Assembly: GCA_963975575.1 (NCBI GenBank) | Contig: CAXBHL010000001.1 | Location: forward strand, 186,001 to 250,000 | Direction of reading: 5' to 3' | Length of the DNA: 64,000 nt | Source: UBA6054 sp963975575 | GTDB taxonomy: Bacteria > Planctomycetota > Phycisphaerae > Phycisphaerales > UBA1924 | In this document: piece by piece, positions 25,846-34,557 of the stretch | How positions within the stretch are numbered: position 1 is the stretch's first letter | How the letters are laid out: the number at the start of each line of letters is the position of its first letter | Program-made: the position numbers and the translations under genes | The notes under the pieces: generated by a model | Told to the model about the DNA's origin: nothing | Seen by the model: only the letters and a program-made list of their open reading frames with translations | Databases searched by the model: none

Positions 25846-27273
25846 ATGGCGTGGATGAAGATCAGCGATGTGTTCGCGGGCGGGGCCGCCGGGGTGGGGT
25901 CCGAACTGACCGTCAAGGGCTGGGTCCGCACCCGGCGGGATTCCAAGGCGGACGGGGGCCTGAGCTTCGTGGCGGTCCACGACGGCACCTGCTTCGACCC
26001 GATCCAGGTGGTCGCCCGGGCCGACCTGCCCAACTACGCCGACGAGATCGCCCGCCTGAACACCGGCTGCTCGGTCGAGGTCGACGGGGTGCTCGTTGAA
26101 TCCCAGGGCAAGGGCCAGTCGGTCGAAATCCAGGCCACCGCGGTCCGGGTGCTCGGCTGGGTGGACGACCCGGACACCTACCCGGTCTCCAACAAGCGGC
26201 ACTCGTTCGAGTATCTCCGCGAGGTGGCCCACCTGCGGACGCGGACCAACACCTTCGGCGCCGTCGCCCGCGTGCGGCACACGCTGGCGTGCGCCGTGCA
26301 CCGCTTCTTCGACGAGCGGGGCTTCTTCTATGTCCACACGCCGATCATCACCGCGTCGGACGCCGAGGGCGCCGGGCAGATGTTCCAGGTGTCCACGCTG
26401 GACCAGATGAACCTGCCGATGACGCCGGAGGGCCAGGTCGATTACGACAAGGACTTCTTCGCCCGCAAGTCGCACCTGACCGTGTCGGGCCAGCTCAACG
26501 TGGAGACGTATTGCTGCTCGCTGAGCCGCGTGTACACCTTCGGGCCGACCTTCCGGGCGGAGAACTCCAACACCTCTCGCCACCTGGCCGAGTTCTGGAT
26601 GATCGAGCCGGAGATCGCCTTCGCCGACCTCCAGGACGACGCGCAGTTGGCCGACGCGATGGTCAAGTACTGCATCGACGCGGTGCTGACCCAGCGGGCC
26701 GACGACATGAAGTTCTTCGACGAGCGGATCGAGAAGGGGCTGCTCGACCGGCTCCGCGCCGTGGTCGACGCCCCGCTTCGGATGCTGCCCTACACCGACG
26801 CGGTGAAGATTCTGAAAGAGTGCGGGCAGAAGTTCGAGTACAAAGTGGAGTGGGGCACCGACCTGCAGAGCGAGCACGAGCGGTACCTGACCGAGCAGCA
26901 CTTCAAGCAGCCGGTGGCGCTGATCAACTATCCCAAGCAGATCAAGGCGTTCTACATGCGTGAGAACGATCCCGGAACCGACGGCGCGCCGGGCGCGACC
27001 GTGGCCGCGATGGACCTGCTGGTGCCGGGCGTGGGCGAACTGATCGGCGGCTCGCAGCGTGAGGAGCGTCTCGACGTGCTCGACCGGCGCATCGAGGAGA
27101 TGGGGCTTGTCAAGGAAGATTACTGGTGGTACCGCGACCTGCGTCGCTACGGCACCGTGCCGCACGCGGGCTTCGGGCTCGGGTTCGAGCGCCTGGTGCA
27201 GTACGTCACCGGCATGCAGAATATCCGGGACGTCATCCCCTTCCCGCGGGCCCCGCGGCAGGCGGAGTTCTGA
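25846..27273 (+). CDS. asnS: asparaginyl-tRNA synthetase
   Basis: A 475-residue class IIb synthetase that charges tRNA-Asn. The N-terminal OB-fold reads TVKGWVRTRRDSKADGGLSF. The catalytic domain shows motif 1 (FFDERGFFYVHTPIITASDAEG), FFARKSHLTVSGQLNVE, motif 2 (TFGPTFRAENSNTSRHLAEF, with the F-R-A-E-x-S signature) and motif 3 (GFGLGFERLVQYVTGM). Length is close to E. coli AsnS (466). The ATG at 25846 is chosen because GGGAG lies nine bases upstream and the protein then begins like known AsnS; ATGs at 25825 and 25855 are alternatives. The last base of its stop codon starts the next gene (TGATG). Confidence 0.96.
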   Translation: MAWMKISDVFAGGAAGVGSELTVKGWVRTRRDSKADGGLSFVAVHDGTCFDPIQVVARADLPNYADEIARLNTGCSVEVDGVLVESQGKGQSVEIQATAVRVLGWVDDPDTYPVSNKRHSFEYLREVAHLRTRTNTFGAVARVRHTLACAVHRFFDERGFFYVHTPIITASDAEGAGQMFQVSTLDQMNLPMTPEGQVDYDKDFFARKSHLTVSGQLNVETYCCSLSRVYTFGPTFRAENSNTSRHLAEFWMIEPEIAFADLQDDAQLADAMVKYCIDAVLTQRADDMKFFDERIEKGLLDRLRAVVDAPLRMLPYTDAVKILKECGQKFEYKVEWGTDLQSEHERYLTEQHFKQPVALINYPKQIKAFYMRENDPGTDGAPGATVAAMDLLVPGVGELIGGSQREERLDVLDRRIEEMGLVKEDYWWYRDLRRYGTVPHAGFGLGFERLVQYVTGMQNIRDVIPFPRAPRQAEF

Positions 27274-28454
27274 TGCTCCGGTCGGTCCGCGTGGCGTGGG
27301 CGGTGTCGCTGGCGTTCGGCGCCGGGACGGCGCTGGGCACATCGGACGCGGGCGCGGCGGCGGTCCCGTCGGTAGTGGGCGCGTCGGAGACGGCGGCTGC
27401 TGGCATCCTGCGGGCGGTGGGGGCGATGGAGTGCGCGGTGCTGCGCTCCGACTTTGGCGCGTACATGGCGGTGGTGGACAGCGCCGATCCGGTCTTCGCC
27501 GAGGAGCAGCGCAAGTGGGCGAGAGACCTGCGTGTTCGCCCGGTCGACTCGATCAGTCTGGCGGTTTCGGGCACGCCGGCCCCGATGGACGGCGACGCCT
27601 GGTTCGTGCCTCTGACGGTGTCCTGGCGCCTGCCGGGCGAGGACGCGAACCGTTCCGTGGCGTTCGACGCGGTGTTCCGCCCGGTGGGTTTGCCCGGCGG
27701 CGCGTGGGTGTACGCCGGGCGGGTGTGGGAGCAGTTCCAAGGCGACGGCGTGCGGGTGCTGGTTGAACCGGGCGACGCGGACGCCGAGGAGATGGCCGGC
27801 TATCTCGTGGGACGTGTCGGCGACCTGCTGCGTTCCGTCGAGGCCGAACTGGAGCAGGAACTCTCGGTCGAGCCGACGATCAAGATCTACCCGAACATGA
27901 AGTCACTGCAGGCGTCGATCGCGTTGAGCTACACCGATTCGCTCGGGGGCTGGAACGAGCCGGGCGAGTCGATCAAGCTGCTCGGGCGTCGCGGGATGGT
28001 CGGGCCCAGGCTCGACGCGACCGTGGCCCACGAGATCGGGCACGCGGTGTCGTTCGAGTACGGGCAGGCGATCATCACGGCGCCGTGGTGGTCGCTCGAG
28101 GGCATCGCCGAGGTGGCCGCGGACCCGTTCCGCACCCGGTCCAACGCGAACGCCGCCGCCGGGCTGGCGCGGGCGGGGCGGCTGATGCCCTTCTCGTCCC
28201 TGGCCGATTTTCGCGGCGAGGCGATGAACCACGGACGCCAGGTGTACGTGCAGGGCCGGTCCATGCTGGCCTACATCGGCGAGCGGTTCGGGCGCACGGT
28301 CCGCAATGACTGGCTGCGTGCGATGGGCGCCGGCGAGACGCTCGATGAAGCCAGCGTGCGCGTGCTCGGCATGGCGTTCGACGTGCTGGAATCGGACTGG
28401 CGTGAGCGCGTCGAGGCCGAGGCGGGCTCGGCGGATGCCGACGGGGGCGAGTGA
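27273..28454 (+). CDS. secreted gluzincin-type metallopeptidase (HEIGH)
   Basis: A 393-residue protein with a signal peptide (AWAVSLAFGAGTALG). The N-terminal 150 residues look like a SnoaL/NTF2-type fold (GAMECAVLRSDFGAYMAVVD). The peptidase part has TVAHEIGHAVSFEYG with the zinc motif HEIGH at 253-257, and SLEGIAEVAADP about 20 residues later, giving the third ligand Glu276 and the pattern of peptidase-MA-like gluzincins. The C-terminal region has QGRSMLAYIGERFG, as in related secreted peptidases. It probably acts outside the cytoplasmic membrane; the substrate is unknown. Its ATG overlaps the asnS stop by one base, so it is coupled to asnS despite the unrelated role. Confidence 0.88.
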   Translation: MLRSVRVAWAVSLAFGAGTALGTSDAGAAAVPSVVGASETAAAGILRAVGAMECAVLRSDFGAYMAVVDSADPVFAEEQRKWARDLRVRPVDSISLAVSGTPAPMDGDAWFVPLTVSWRLPGEDANRSVAFDAVFRPVGLPGGAWVYAGRVWEQFQGDGVRVLVEPGDADAEEMAGYLVGRVGDLLRSVEAELEQELSVEPTIKIYPNMKSLQASIALSYTDSLGGWNEPGESIKLLGRRGMVGPRLDATVAHEIGHAVSFEYGQAIITAPWWSLEGIAEVAADPFRTRSNANAAAGLARAGRLMPFSSLADFRGEAMNHGRQVYVQGRSMLAYIGERFGRTVRNDWLRAMGAGETLDEASVRVLGMAFDVLESDWRERVEAEAGSADADGGE

Positions 28455-29606
28455 TCAGCCCGGCGTCGTCGGCTCGGGGGTGACCACGCGGGACGCGTCG
28501 GGGTCGGGCGTTCCGGGCGGCGGGGTCCGGACGGCCAGGTAGGCCCAGACGCACAGCGCCAGGAACAGCGTCCAGATCGCCACCCATCCGATCGAATCGC
28601 GGACGCGCGGCGACTTGCCCTCGAGCGGCTTGGACAGCAGCACCAGCAGGCGGGCCCCGGCGGGACGGGCGACCTTCAGGGCGGCGTCGCACGCCGCCCG
28701 TGCCGGCGGGCCGATCCGTTCGCGGATGCGCTCCAGCAGGCCCGCGTCCTGCCCCGCGTGCTGGGCCGGGGCGTCGGCGGGCTTGGCGACGGGGGCGGGG
28801 GCCACAACAGGCTGCGGGGCGGGTGCTGGAGATTCCGCGGCCGGCTCGGGTTTGGTGACCGGGGCCGACTTCGGCGGCGCCACGGGTTCGGGTGCGGACT
28901 GATCGAGCATCAGGCTCGGGTCGGGCTGCACGTCCACGCCCTCCGTGCTGACCTCGGTCCCGTCGGCGGCCTCGAACGTGCCGTCGAGCAGATCGTCGAA
29001 GGCCTCGTCCAGACTGGACATCGCGTCGGCGGCGTGGTCCGCCGCACCGCGGGCCTCCGATGGCTCTTCCGTGGCTTCCGCCGGGGGTTCTTCCTGGGAT
29101 GCCGGATCGGTGTCGGACGCATCAGCCTCTGGGGCGGTGGTCGATTCGGGGACCTCGTCCGAGGGCTCGGGCGCGGCGTCATCGGCGGACGCGCCCAGCA
29201 GATCGTCCAGGGCGTCCTCGAGCAGCTCGTCGTTGCTGGCGGGCGTTGGCTCGTCCGGGGTGGGCGTGGGTTCGGGCGATTCCGGGCGGGCCTGCTCGAC
29301 CTCGGACCCGAGCGCTTCGAGCAGATCGTCGGCCGCTTGCTCGAGCAGCTCGTCGGCGCTGGCCGCGGCCTGATCGATCGCGGCCTCCGCGTCCGCGGCG
29401 GGGGTCGGTTCGTCCGGCCGTTCGTTTCGGGTCTCGGAGCCCGCCGGGTCATCCGGGGCGGCATCGCCCGCGGTCGGCTCGTCCTGACCCGGGGTCACCG
29501 GGTTCTCGTACCGTGTGCATGTGGTATCGATCTCCTCCAGGAGCGCATCGATCGCCGCTTCGAGCTCGTCGCTCTGCGGGTTCCGGTTGGCCGGTTCCGG
29601 GGGCAC
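28455..29606 (-). CDS. acidic repeat protein with one C-terminal membrane helix, unknown function
   Basis: A 383-residue protein that I cannot assign. Residues 1-290 are dominated by Asp, Glu, Pro and Ala and contain four spaced copies of a short amphipathic motif: ELEAAIDALLEE (14-25), ELLEQAADDLLEAL (86-99), ELLEDALDDLLGAS (127-140) and LDEAFDDLLDGT (199-210). A Pro/Ala/Lys-rich stretch (about 235-275) leads to a basic helical region and a single membrane helix (WVAIWTLFLALCVWAYLAV, about 340-359), followed by a short Pro-rich tail. The topology suggests a cytoplasmic acidic arm tethered to the membrane. The start is GTG at 29606 with a weak upstream signal. The stop abuts that of the metallopeptidase with no gap. 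Confidence 0.75.
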   Translation of the reverse strand: MPPEPANRNPQSDELEAAIDALLEEIDTTCTRYENPVTPGQDEPTAGDAAPDDPAGSETRNERPDEPTPAADAEAAIDQAAASADELLEQAADDLLEALGSEVEQARPESPEPTPTPDEPTPASNDELLEDALDDLLGASADDAAPEPSDEVPESTTAPEADASDTDPASQEEPPAEATEEPSEARGAADHAADAMSSLDEAFDDLLDGTFEAADGTEVSTEGVDVQPDPSLMLDQSAPEPVAPPKSAPVTKPEPAAESPAPAPQPVVAPAPVAKPADAPAQHAGQDAGLLERIRERIGPPARAACDAALKVARPAGARLLVLLSKPLEGKSPRVRDSIGWVAIWTLFLALCVWAYLAVRTPPPGTPDPDASRVVTPEPTTPG

Positions 29607-29676
29607 GCATGGATCTTCGGACGGGTCCGAGCCGGACTCAAGGGATATCGGCCGTGCGGAGGGGCCTTTGGGGCTC

Positions 29677-29682
29677 TAGGCT
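29677..29682 (+). promoter_or_regulatory. candidate -10 box (TAGGCT) for rsmE
   Basis: TAGGCT lies 15 bases before the TTG start of rsmE. The same hexamer precedes the reductase at 45594 and the dioxygenase at 53705, so TAGGCT may be a recurrent variant. Confidence 0.45.
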
Positions 29683-29697
29683 CTCCCGGGAGCAACA

Positions 29698-30420
29698 TTG
29701 ACCGGACCCGTGGCCCATCGCGTGTACTTCTCGGACTTGGCCGGGGTCGGTCCCGGGTCGGTGCTGACCATCGGCGGGGAGGAGGCCAACCACGCCGCCC
29801 GGGTCAAGCGCGTCCGCCCCGGCGAGTCGGTCGGCCTGTTCGACGGGCGGGGGCTCGTGGCCTCGGGTGCCGTGATCCGGGCCGAATCGGGCAAGCGGGC
29901 GGTGCTCGAGGTCTCGATCGGGGGGGTTGAGCGGTCGGACCCGCTGTCTCCGCGGCTGGAGGTCTGGTGCCCGCCCCCCAAGGGCGACCGGCTCGAACAG
30001 ATGATCGACCAGCTCTCGCAGCTGGGTGTTGGCGCGTGGCGTCCGCTGCGGACCGCCCGCGCCGAGCGGGACGCGTTCCGCCCAGACAAGCTCGGGCGGG
30101 TGGCCGTCGAATCGGCCAAACAGTGCGGGCGGGCATGGCTGCTCGAGGTGGGAGACTGGGCGAGCTTCGACCACGCGATCGCCGATCCGCGGGCGGTGCT
30201 GGCCGATGCCTCGGGCCGCCCGGGTTCGCCGGCCGACTCAGACACGGTGTTGCTGCTGGGCCCGGAGGGCGGCTGGACGGAAACGGAACTGGAACAGGCA
30301 CGGGCCGCGGGGCGTTGTGCGCTGCGGTTCGGTCCGCACGTGATGCGGATCGAGACCGCGGCGGTCGCGGGCGCGGCCTGCCTGCTCTCAAAGACAACCC
30401 AAACCAATGGAGTGGTGTGA
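29698..30420 (+). CDS. rsmE: 16S rRNA (uracil1498-N3)-methyltransferase
   Basis: A 240-residue SPOUT methyltransferase. The N-terminal PUA-like domain begins HRVYFSDLAG and includes EEANHAARVKRVRPGESVGLFDGRG. The SPOUT domain shows PPPKGDRLEQMIDQLSQLGV, the basic region WRPLRTARAERD, ESAKQCGRAWLLEV, then the knot motifs LLLGPEGGWTETELEQA and LRFGPHVMRIETAAVAGAA. TTG at 29698 is taken as the start because GGGAG lies six bases before it; a GTG at 29710 would also keep the whole domain. The stop overlaps the next ATG by one base. Confidence 0.93.
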   Translation: MTGPVAHRVYFSDLAGVGPGSVLTIGGEEANHAARVKRVRPGESVGLFDGRGLVASGAVIRAESGKRAVLEVSIGGVERSDPLSPRLEVWCPPPKGDRLEQMIDQLSQLGVGAWRPLRTARAERDAFRPDKLGRVAVESAKQCGRAWLLEVGDWASFDHAIADPRAVLADASGRPGSPADSDTVLLLGPEGGWTETELEQARAAGRCALRFGPHVMRIETAAVAGAACLLSKTTQTNGVV

Positions 30421-31625
30421 TGGTGCGAGTGATGTGCGCGGTGCTGGTTCTGGTGTGTGGCTCGGCGTCGGCGACGAACGCCCGGGTCGGACCGGGCGAA
30501 CCGACGATGGGAGTGGCGGCCATGCCGCGGGTGTCCACGCGGGATCGCGCCCGCGTCCTGATCGATCGGGCCATCGGGTACCTCAGGGCCCAGCAGGACC
30601 CGACGACGGGCGGGTGGCGCGAGAACCCGGACGGGCCGTCGTACCCGGCCATCACCGGGCTGGTGATCGACGGCATGCTGCAGGACCCGCGGATCGACGC
30701 GCGGGACCCGTCGGTGGCCGCGGGGATTCGGAACATCCTTTCGTACGCCAAGCCGGACGGTGGCGTTCACGACGGCGTGCTGCCCAACTACAACACCGCC
30801 ATCTGTCTGTCCGCGTTGTCGCGGGTGCGTTCGCCCGAGGCCGCGGCGGCCATCACACGGGGGCAGGCGTTCCTCAAAGGGCTGCAGTACTCCGAGGACG
30901 GCGGCGGCGAGGGCGGGGCCGAGCCGGTGGATCGCGAACACCCGTTCTACGGCGGCGTCGGCTACGGCAACCACGGCCGGCCCGACCTGTCCAACCTTGG
31001 CTTCTTCCTTCAGGCCATGCGGGACACCGGGCTCTCCACCGAGGATGAAGCCTACCAACGGGCGATGGTCTTCCTGCAGCGGGTGCAGATGCTCGGCGAG
31101 ACCAACGACATGGACTACGCCGACGGTTCGACCCAGGGCGGGTTCATCTACGCGACGGTGCCCAACGCCGAGTCGGTCGACGGGCGGGCGGGCCAGTCGA
31201 TGGCGGGCACGGTGATCGAGTCGATCGACGGCGGGGGATCGGTCTCGCGTCTGCGGGCCTACGGATCGATGACCTACGTCGGTTTCAAGAGCCTGATCTA
31301 CGCTGATCTCGCGCCGGGCGATCCGCGCCTGGACGCCGCGTGGACGTGGATCAACAAGCACTACACCATGGACGAGAACCCCGGCATGGGCGACCAGGGC
31401 CGGTACTACTACTACAGCTCGATGGCCCGCGCCCTGCACGCGTTCGGGGCGACCGAGGTCGCCGGGCGGGACTGGCGGGCGGACTTGGTGGCCATGCTCG
31501 AGGCCCTGCAGGAGCCGGACGGCTCATTCCGCCTGCTCAACGACCGCTGGATGGAGTCTGATCCGGTGCTCGTGACCGCTTATGCTCTGATCGCGCTGCA
31601 GCAGGCGGCGGGCCCGGCGGACTGA
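30420..31625 (+). CDS. secreted alpha/alpha-toroid repeat protein
   Basis: A 401-residue protein with a signal peptide (MVRVMCAVLVLVCGSASA). Repeats show the toroid pattern: DPTTGGWRENPDGPSYPAIT, KPDGGVHDG followed by NYNTAICLSAL, STQGGFIYA with a later YGSMTYVGFKSLIYA, and EPDGSFRLLNDRW with TAYALIALQQ. The whole sequence belongs to the prenyltransferase/squalene-oxidase repeat superfamily but has no DxDD motif, so a structural or binding role in the periplasm is more likely than terpene chemistry. It is coupled to rsmE by a TGATG overlap. It is a distant relative of the protein at 1353-2417. Confidence 0.9.
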   Translation: MVRVMCAVLVLVCGSASATNARVGPGEPTMGVAAMPRVSTRDRARVLIDRAIGYLRAQQDPTTGGWRENPDGPSYPAITGLVIDGMLQDPRIDARDPSVAAGIRNILSYAKPDGGVHDGVLPNYNTAICLSALSRVRSPEAAAAITRGQAFLKGLQYSEDGGGEGGAEPVDREHPFYGGVGYGNHGRPDLSNLGFFLQAMRDTGLSTEDEAYQRAMVFLQRVQMLGETNDMDYADGSTQGGFIYATVPNAESVDGRAGQSMAGTVIESIDGGGSVSRLRAYGSMTYVGFKSLIYADLAPGDPRLDAAWTWINKHYTMDENPGMGDQGRYYYYSSMARALHAFGATEVAGRDWRADLVAMLEALQEPDGSFRLLNDRWMESDPVLVTAYALIALQQAAGPAD

Positions 31626-31680
31626 GCCGGGATTCGGGACACGCCGCGGGCCTTCCGCGGTCAGCAACGAGGGAAACCAG

Positions 31681-33225
31681 ATGACCACCGTCGCCGCACA
31701 CGCCACACTCCCCAAGCAGTACGCCCGCCTGACCGAGATGCTCCGCGAGGCGGACACGCTCAAGTCCGTGGGGGCGATGCTGGGCTGGGACCAGGAGACC
31801 TACATGCCCGCGGCCGCGGCGCCGGCCCGCGCCGGCCAGGCCGCGCTGCTCGCCCGACTCCACCACGAGCGGTTCACCGACCCGAAGGTCGGCGAGCTGC
31901 TGGCCGCGTGCGAATCGGACCCGACGCTCTCGGCCGAGGGCTCGGAGACGGCCGCCAACCTGCGGGAGATCCGGCGCGACTACGACAAGGCCACCAAGGT
32001 GCCCGGCGATCTCGTGGCCGAGCTGGCCCGCACCGGCTCGGAGGCCCAGGACGTCTGGAAGAAGGCGCGGGCGAAGTCGGACTTTGCGATGTTCGCCCCC
32101 GCGCTGGAGAAGATGATCGGCCTGACCCGGCGCAAGGCCGAGTGCCTGGGCGTGCCCGAGGGCGGCGAGCTCTACGACGCGCTGCTCGACGAGTACGAGC
32201 CCGACGCCCGCGCCGCGGAGATCGAAGCGGTCTTCAACCCGCTGCGCGACCGGCTCAGCGCCTTCATCGCCGACGTGAAGGAGAACGGCACCCCCCCGAA
32301 GACCGACTTCATGAGCCGCAAGATCTCCAAGGCCGGCCAGCACGCCTTCGGCACCGCCGTGCTGACGGCGCTCGGGTTCGACTTCAACGCGGGCCGGCTG
32401 GACACCACGACGCACCCGTTCTGCTCGGGCATGGCCGCGGGCGACACCCGCCTGACCACGCGCTACGAGGAGGACAACTTCGCCGACGCGCTGACCAGCA
32501 GCATGCACGAGTGCGGGCACGGGCTGTACGAGCAGGGCCTGCCCAAGTCCGGCCCGCACGCGGGCATGCCGCTGGCCGACAGCGTCTCGCTGGGCATCCA
32601 CGAGTCGCAGAGCCGCATGTGGGAGAACTTTGTGGGGCGCTCGCGTCCCTTCTGGAAGTGGGCGCTCCCGCTGGCGAATCGGCACTTTGACGGCGCGCTG
32701 CACGACGTCGACTTGGACGCGATGACGGCTGCGATGAACACCTGCACGCCCTCGCTCATCCGGGTCGAATCCGACGAGCCGACGTACAATCTGCACGTGA
32801 TGATCCGCTTCGGCATCGAGCGTGCCATGATCCGGGGTGATCTGGCGATCAAGGACCTGCCCGGCGCGTGGAACGATTCGTACAAGTCGCTGCTGGGCAT
32901 CGATGTGCCCGACGACCGGCGCGGCTGCCTGCAGGACGTGCACTGGTCCTTCGGCCTGATCGGATACTTCCCCACCTACTCGCTGGGCAATCTCTACGCG
33001 GCCCAGTTGTGGGAAACGATCAACGATCAGATCCCCGACCTGGACACGCAGACCGAGAAGGGCGAGTTCGGGGCGTTGCTGACGTGGCTGCGCGAGAACA
33101 TCCACCGCCACGGACGCCGCTACACGGCGTCGCAGCTGTGCGAGCGGGCCACAGGCAAGCCCCTGAGCGCGGACCCTCTGATGCGACACTTGGAGCGTCG
33201 CGTCAAGCCCGCCTACGGCATGTGA
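31681..33225 (+). CDS. carboxypeptidase Taq (M32 family) metallopeptidase
   Basis: A 514-residue cytoplasmic metallocarboxypeptidase that removes C-terminal residues from peptides. The M32 motifs are present: LGWDQETYMPAAA near the N-terminus (family D-x-x-T-x-M-P), HPFCSG, TRYEEDNFADALTSSMHECG with zinc site HECGH at 276-280, GIHESQSRMWEN (third ligand Glu, about residue 307), IRVESDEPTYNLHVMIRFG and GYFPTYSLGNLYAAQLW. The start ATG follows GAGGGAAACCAG. It is transcribed towards the aminotransferase gene, with only six bases between the stops. It lies at the head of a cluster with two S9 peptidases. Confidence 0.95.
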   Translation: MTTVAAHATLPKQYARLTEMLREADTLKSVGAMLGWDQETYMPAAAAPARAGQAALLARLHHERFTDPKVGELLAACESDPTLSAEGSETAANLREIRRDYDKATKVPGDLVAELARTGSEAQDVWKKARAKSDFAMFAPALEKMIGLTRRKAECLGVPEGGELYDALLDEYEPDARAAEIEAVFNPLRDRLSAFIADVKENGTPPKTDFMSRKISKAGQHAFGTAVLTALGFDFNAGRLDTTTHPFCSGMAAGDTRLTTRYEEDNFADALTSSMHECGHGLYEQGLPKSGPHAGMPLADSVSLGIHESQSRMWENFVGRSRPFWKWALPLANRHFDGALHDVDLDAMTAAMNTCTPSLIRVESDEPTYNLHVMIRFGIERAMIRGDLAIKDLPGAWNDSYKSLLGIDVPDDRRGCLQDVHWSFGLIGYFPTYSLGNLYAAQLWETINDQIPDLDTQTEKGEFGALLTWLRENIHRHGRRYTASQLCERATGKPLSADPLMRHLERRVKPAYGM

Positions 33226-33231
33226 TCCGGT

Positions 33232-34482
33232 TCAGAGGAGCGCGGGCAGGACTTCGGCGAGTCGCTCGAAGTCGGCCATCGAGTTGTGCCACTGGCAGCT
33301 GACCCGCATCAGGCGCGGGTGCACGCCGGCCAGGCCCCAGCAGGGTGCCTGGATGTTGTGGTCGAGCAGCAGCGCGTCCCACAGGGCGTCATCGAACATG
33401 GTGCCCTTGGGCACGCCGCCCTCGGGCACGGGAAGGCACAGCGAGACCATGGAGGCGAGCATGGACCCGGGCACGGGCTGCTCGATGCCGATCGCGTCGG
33501 TGATGAGGCGGGTGCCGGCGATCACCGTCTCGTGGTTGCGCTGCTGCAGGCCCTGCAGGCCGCCCGGGTGCTGGGCGCTGAGGTGGGCGATGGCCACGGG
33601 CAGCACGAGGTTGCCGGTGGGGTCCTCGGTGCCGACGTAGTCGAAGTCGCAGAGGAAGGCCTTGCGTTCCGGGCGGCTCAGGTGCGTGCGGCAGGACATG
33701 GCGACCGGCTTGATCTGCTTCTGCCGTTCCGGGTCGGCGTACAGGAATCCGGTGCCCTTGCTGGCGGCCAGCCACTTGTGGCAGCTCGCGGCGTAGTAGG
33801 TCGGGCGCAGCGCGTGCAGGTCGATGGCGATCTGGCCGGGCGTGTGGGCGCCGTCGATCAGGGTGTCGATGTCCTTGGCGCGGGCCATGGGCACGATCCG
33901 CTCGACGGGCATCCGGACGCTGGTCGCGCTGGTGATGTGCGAGCAGATGATCAGGCGTGTGCGGGGGGTGATGGCCTCCTCGATGGCCGCGACGGCCAGG
34001 TCGGGAGTCAGTTGGGGGAAGGGCACCTTCGCCACCACGATGCGGGCCCCGGCCCGGGCGGTCACGCGGGTCAGCTCGTTGATGGTGGCCTGGTACTCGT
34101 GGCTGGTGACGATGACCTCGTCTCCCGGCTCGAGGTTGAGGCTGAGGATCACCGACGACATCGCCACCGTGCCGTTGGGCACCAGGGCCAGGTCGCCGGC
34201 GTCGCAGTTGACGAGCCGGGCGATCGCCTGGCGGGCGTCGTCGCTGTACCGCTCAAGGTCGAACTTGTAGAACCGGACCGGGTCCAGCTCAATCCGTCGG
34301 TGCAGCTCGCGCTGGGCGTCGCGGACGACCTCGGGCACGCAGCCGTAGGACGCGCCGTTGAGCATGGTCAGCCCCGGACGCACGCCGTGGCGTGCCGGCT
34401 GTCCGACGCGGTCGGCGAAGGCCTCGAGGACTGGTTGAAGGCGGGCGGCGGGAGCGGTGGTGCGGGTCGCGGCGGTGGTCAT
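33232..34482 (-). CDS. PLP-dependent class V aminotransferase, isopenicillin-N-epimerase-like (paralog 1)
   Basis: A 416-residue fold-type I PLP enzyme. Key motifs are LNGASYGCVP, RFYKFDLERY, VPNGTVAMSSVI (phosphate contact), TSHEYQATINE, the cofactor Asp in TLIDGAHTPGQI, and the Schiff-base Lys in ASCHKWLAASKGTGFLY. FDYVGTEDPT and an Arg near the C-terminus (MRVSCQWHN) match the isopenicillin N epimerase/cysteine desulfurase-like branch. The substrate is unknown. It shares the whole motif series with the gene at 39638-40828. There is no Shine-Dalgarno; TACTGT lies seven bases before the ATG. It is divergent from the S9 peptidase gene at 34558. Confidence 0.92.
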   Translation of the reverse strand: MTTAATRTTAPAARLQPVLEAFADRVGQPARHGVRPGLTMLNGASYGCVPEVVRDAQRELHRRIELDPVRFYKFDLERYSDDARQAIARLVNCDAGDLALVPNGTVAMSSVILSLNLEPGDEVIVTSHEYQATINELTRVTARAGARIVVAKVPFPQLTPDLAVAAIEEAITPRTRLIICSHITSATSVRMPVERIVPMARAKDIDTLIDGAHTPGQIAIDLHALRPTYYAASCHKWLAASKGTGFLYADPERQKQIKPVAMSCRTHLSRPERKAFLCDFDYVGTEDPTGNLVLPVAIAHLSAQHPGGLQGLQQRNHETVIAGTRLITDAIGIEQPVPGSMLASMVSLCLPVPEGGVPKGTMFDDALWDALLLDHNIQAPCWGLAGVHPRLMRVSCQWHNSMADFERLAEVLPALL

Positions 34483-34489
34483 ATGGCCA

Positions 34490-34495
34490 ACAGTA
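34490..34495 (-). promoter_or_regulatory. candidate -10 box (TACTGT) for the aminotransferase at 34482
   Basis: TACTGT on the minus strand, seven bases before the ATG. It sits in a 75-base divergent region together with the S9 promoter. Confidence 0.45.
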
Positions 34496-34545
34496 TCGGC
34501 GAGCGGATCGCCCGCGGATCAGGAGACAGCACGCCCCTGTGCGGT

Positions 34546-34551
34546 TATCCT
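34546..34551 (+). promoter_or_regulatory. -10 box (TATCCT) for the S9 peptidase operon
   Basis: TATCCT is followed by six bases (GCGGGC) and ATG 34558. GAGACA at 34523-34528 is 17 bases upstream and shares GACA with the -35 consensus. There is no Shine-Dalgarno. Confidence 0.6.
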
Positions 34552-34557
34552 GCGGGC

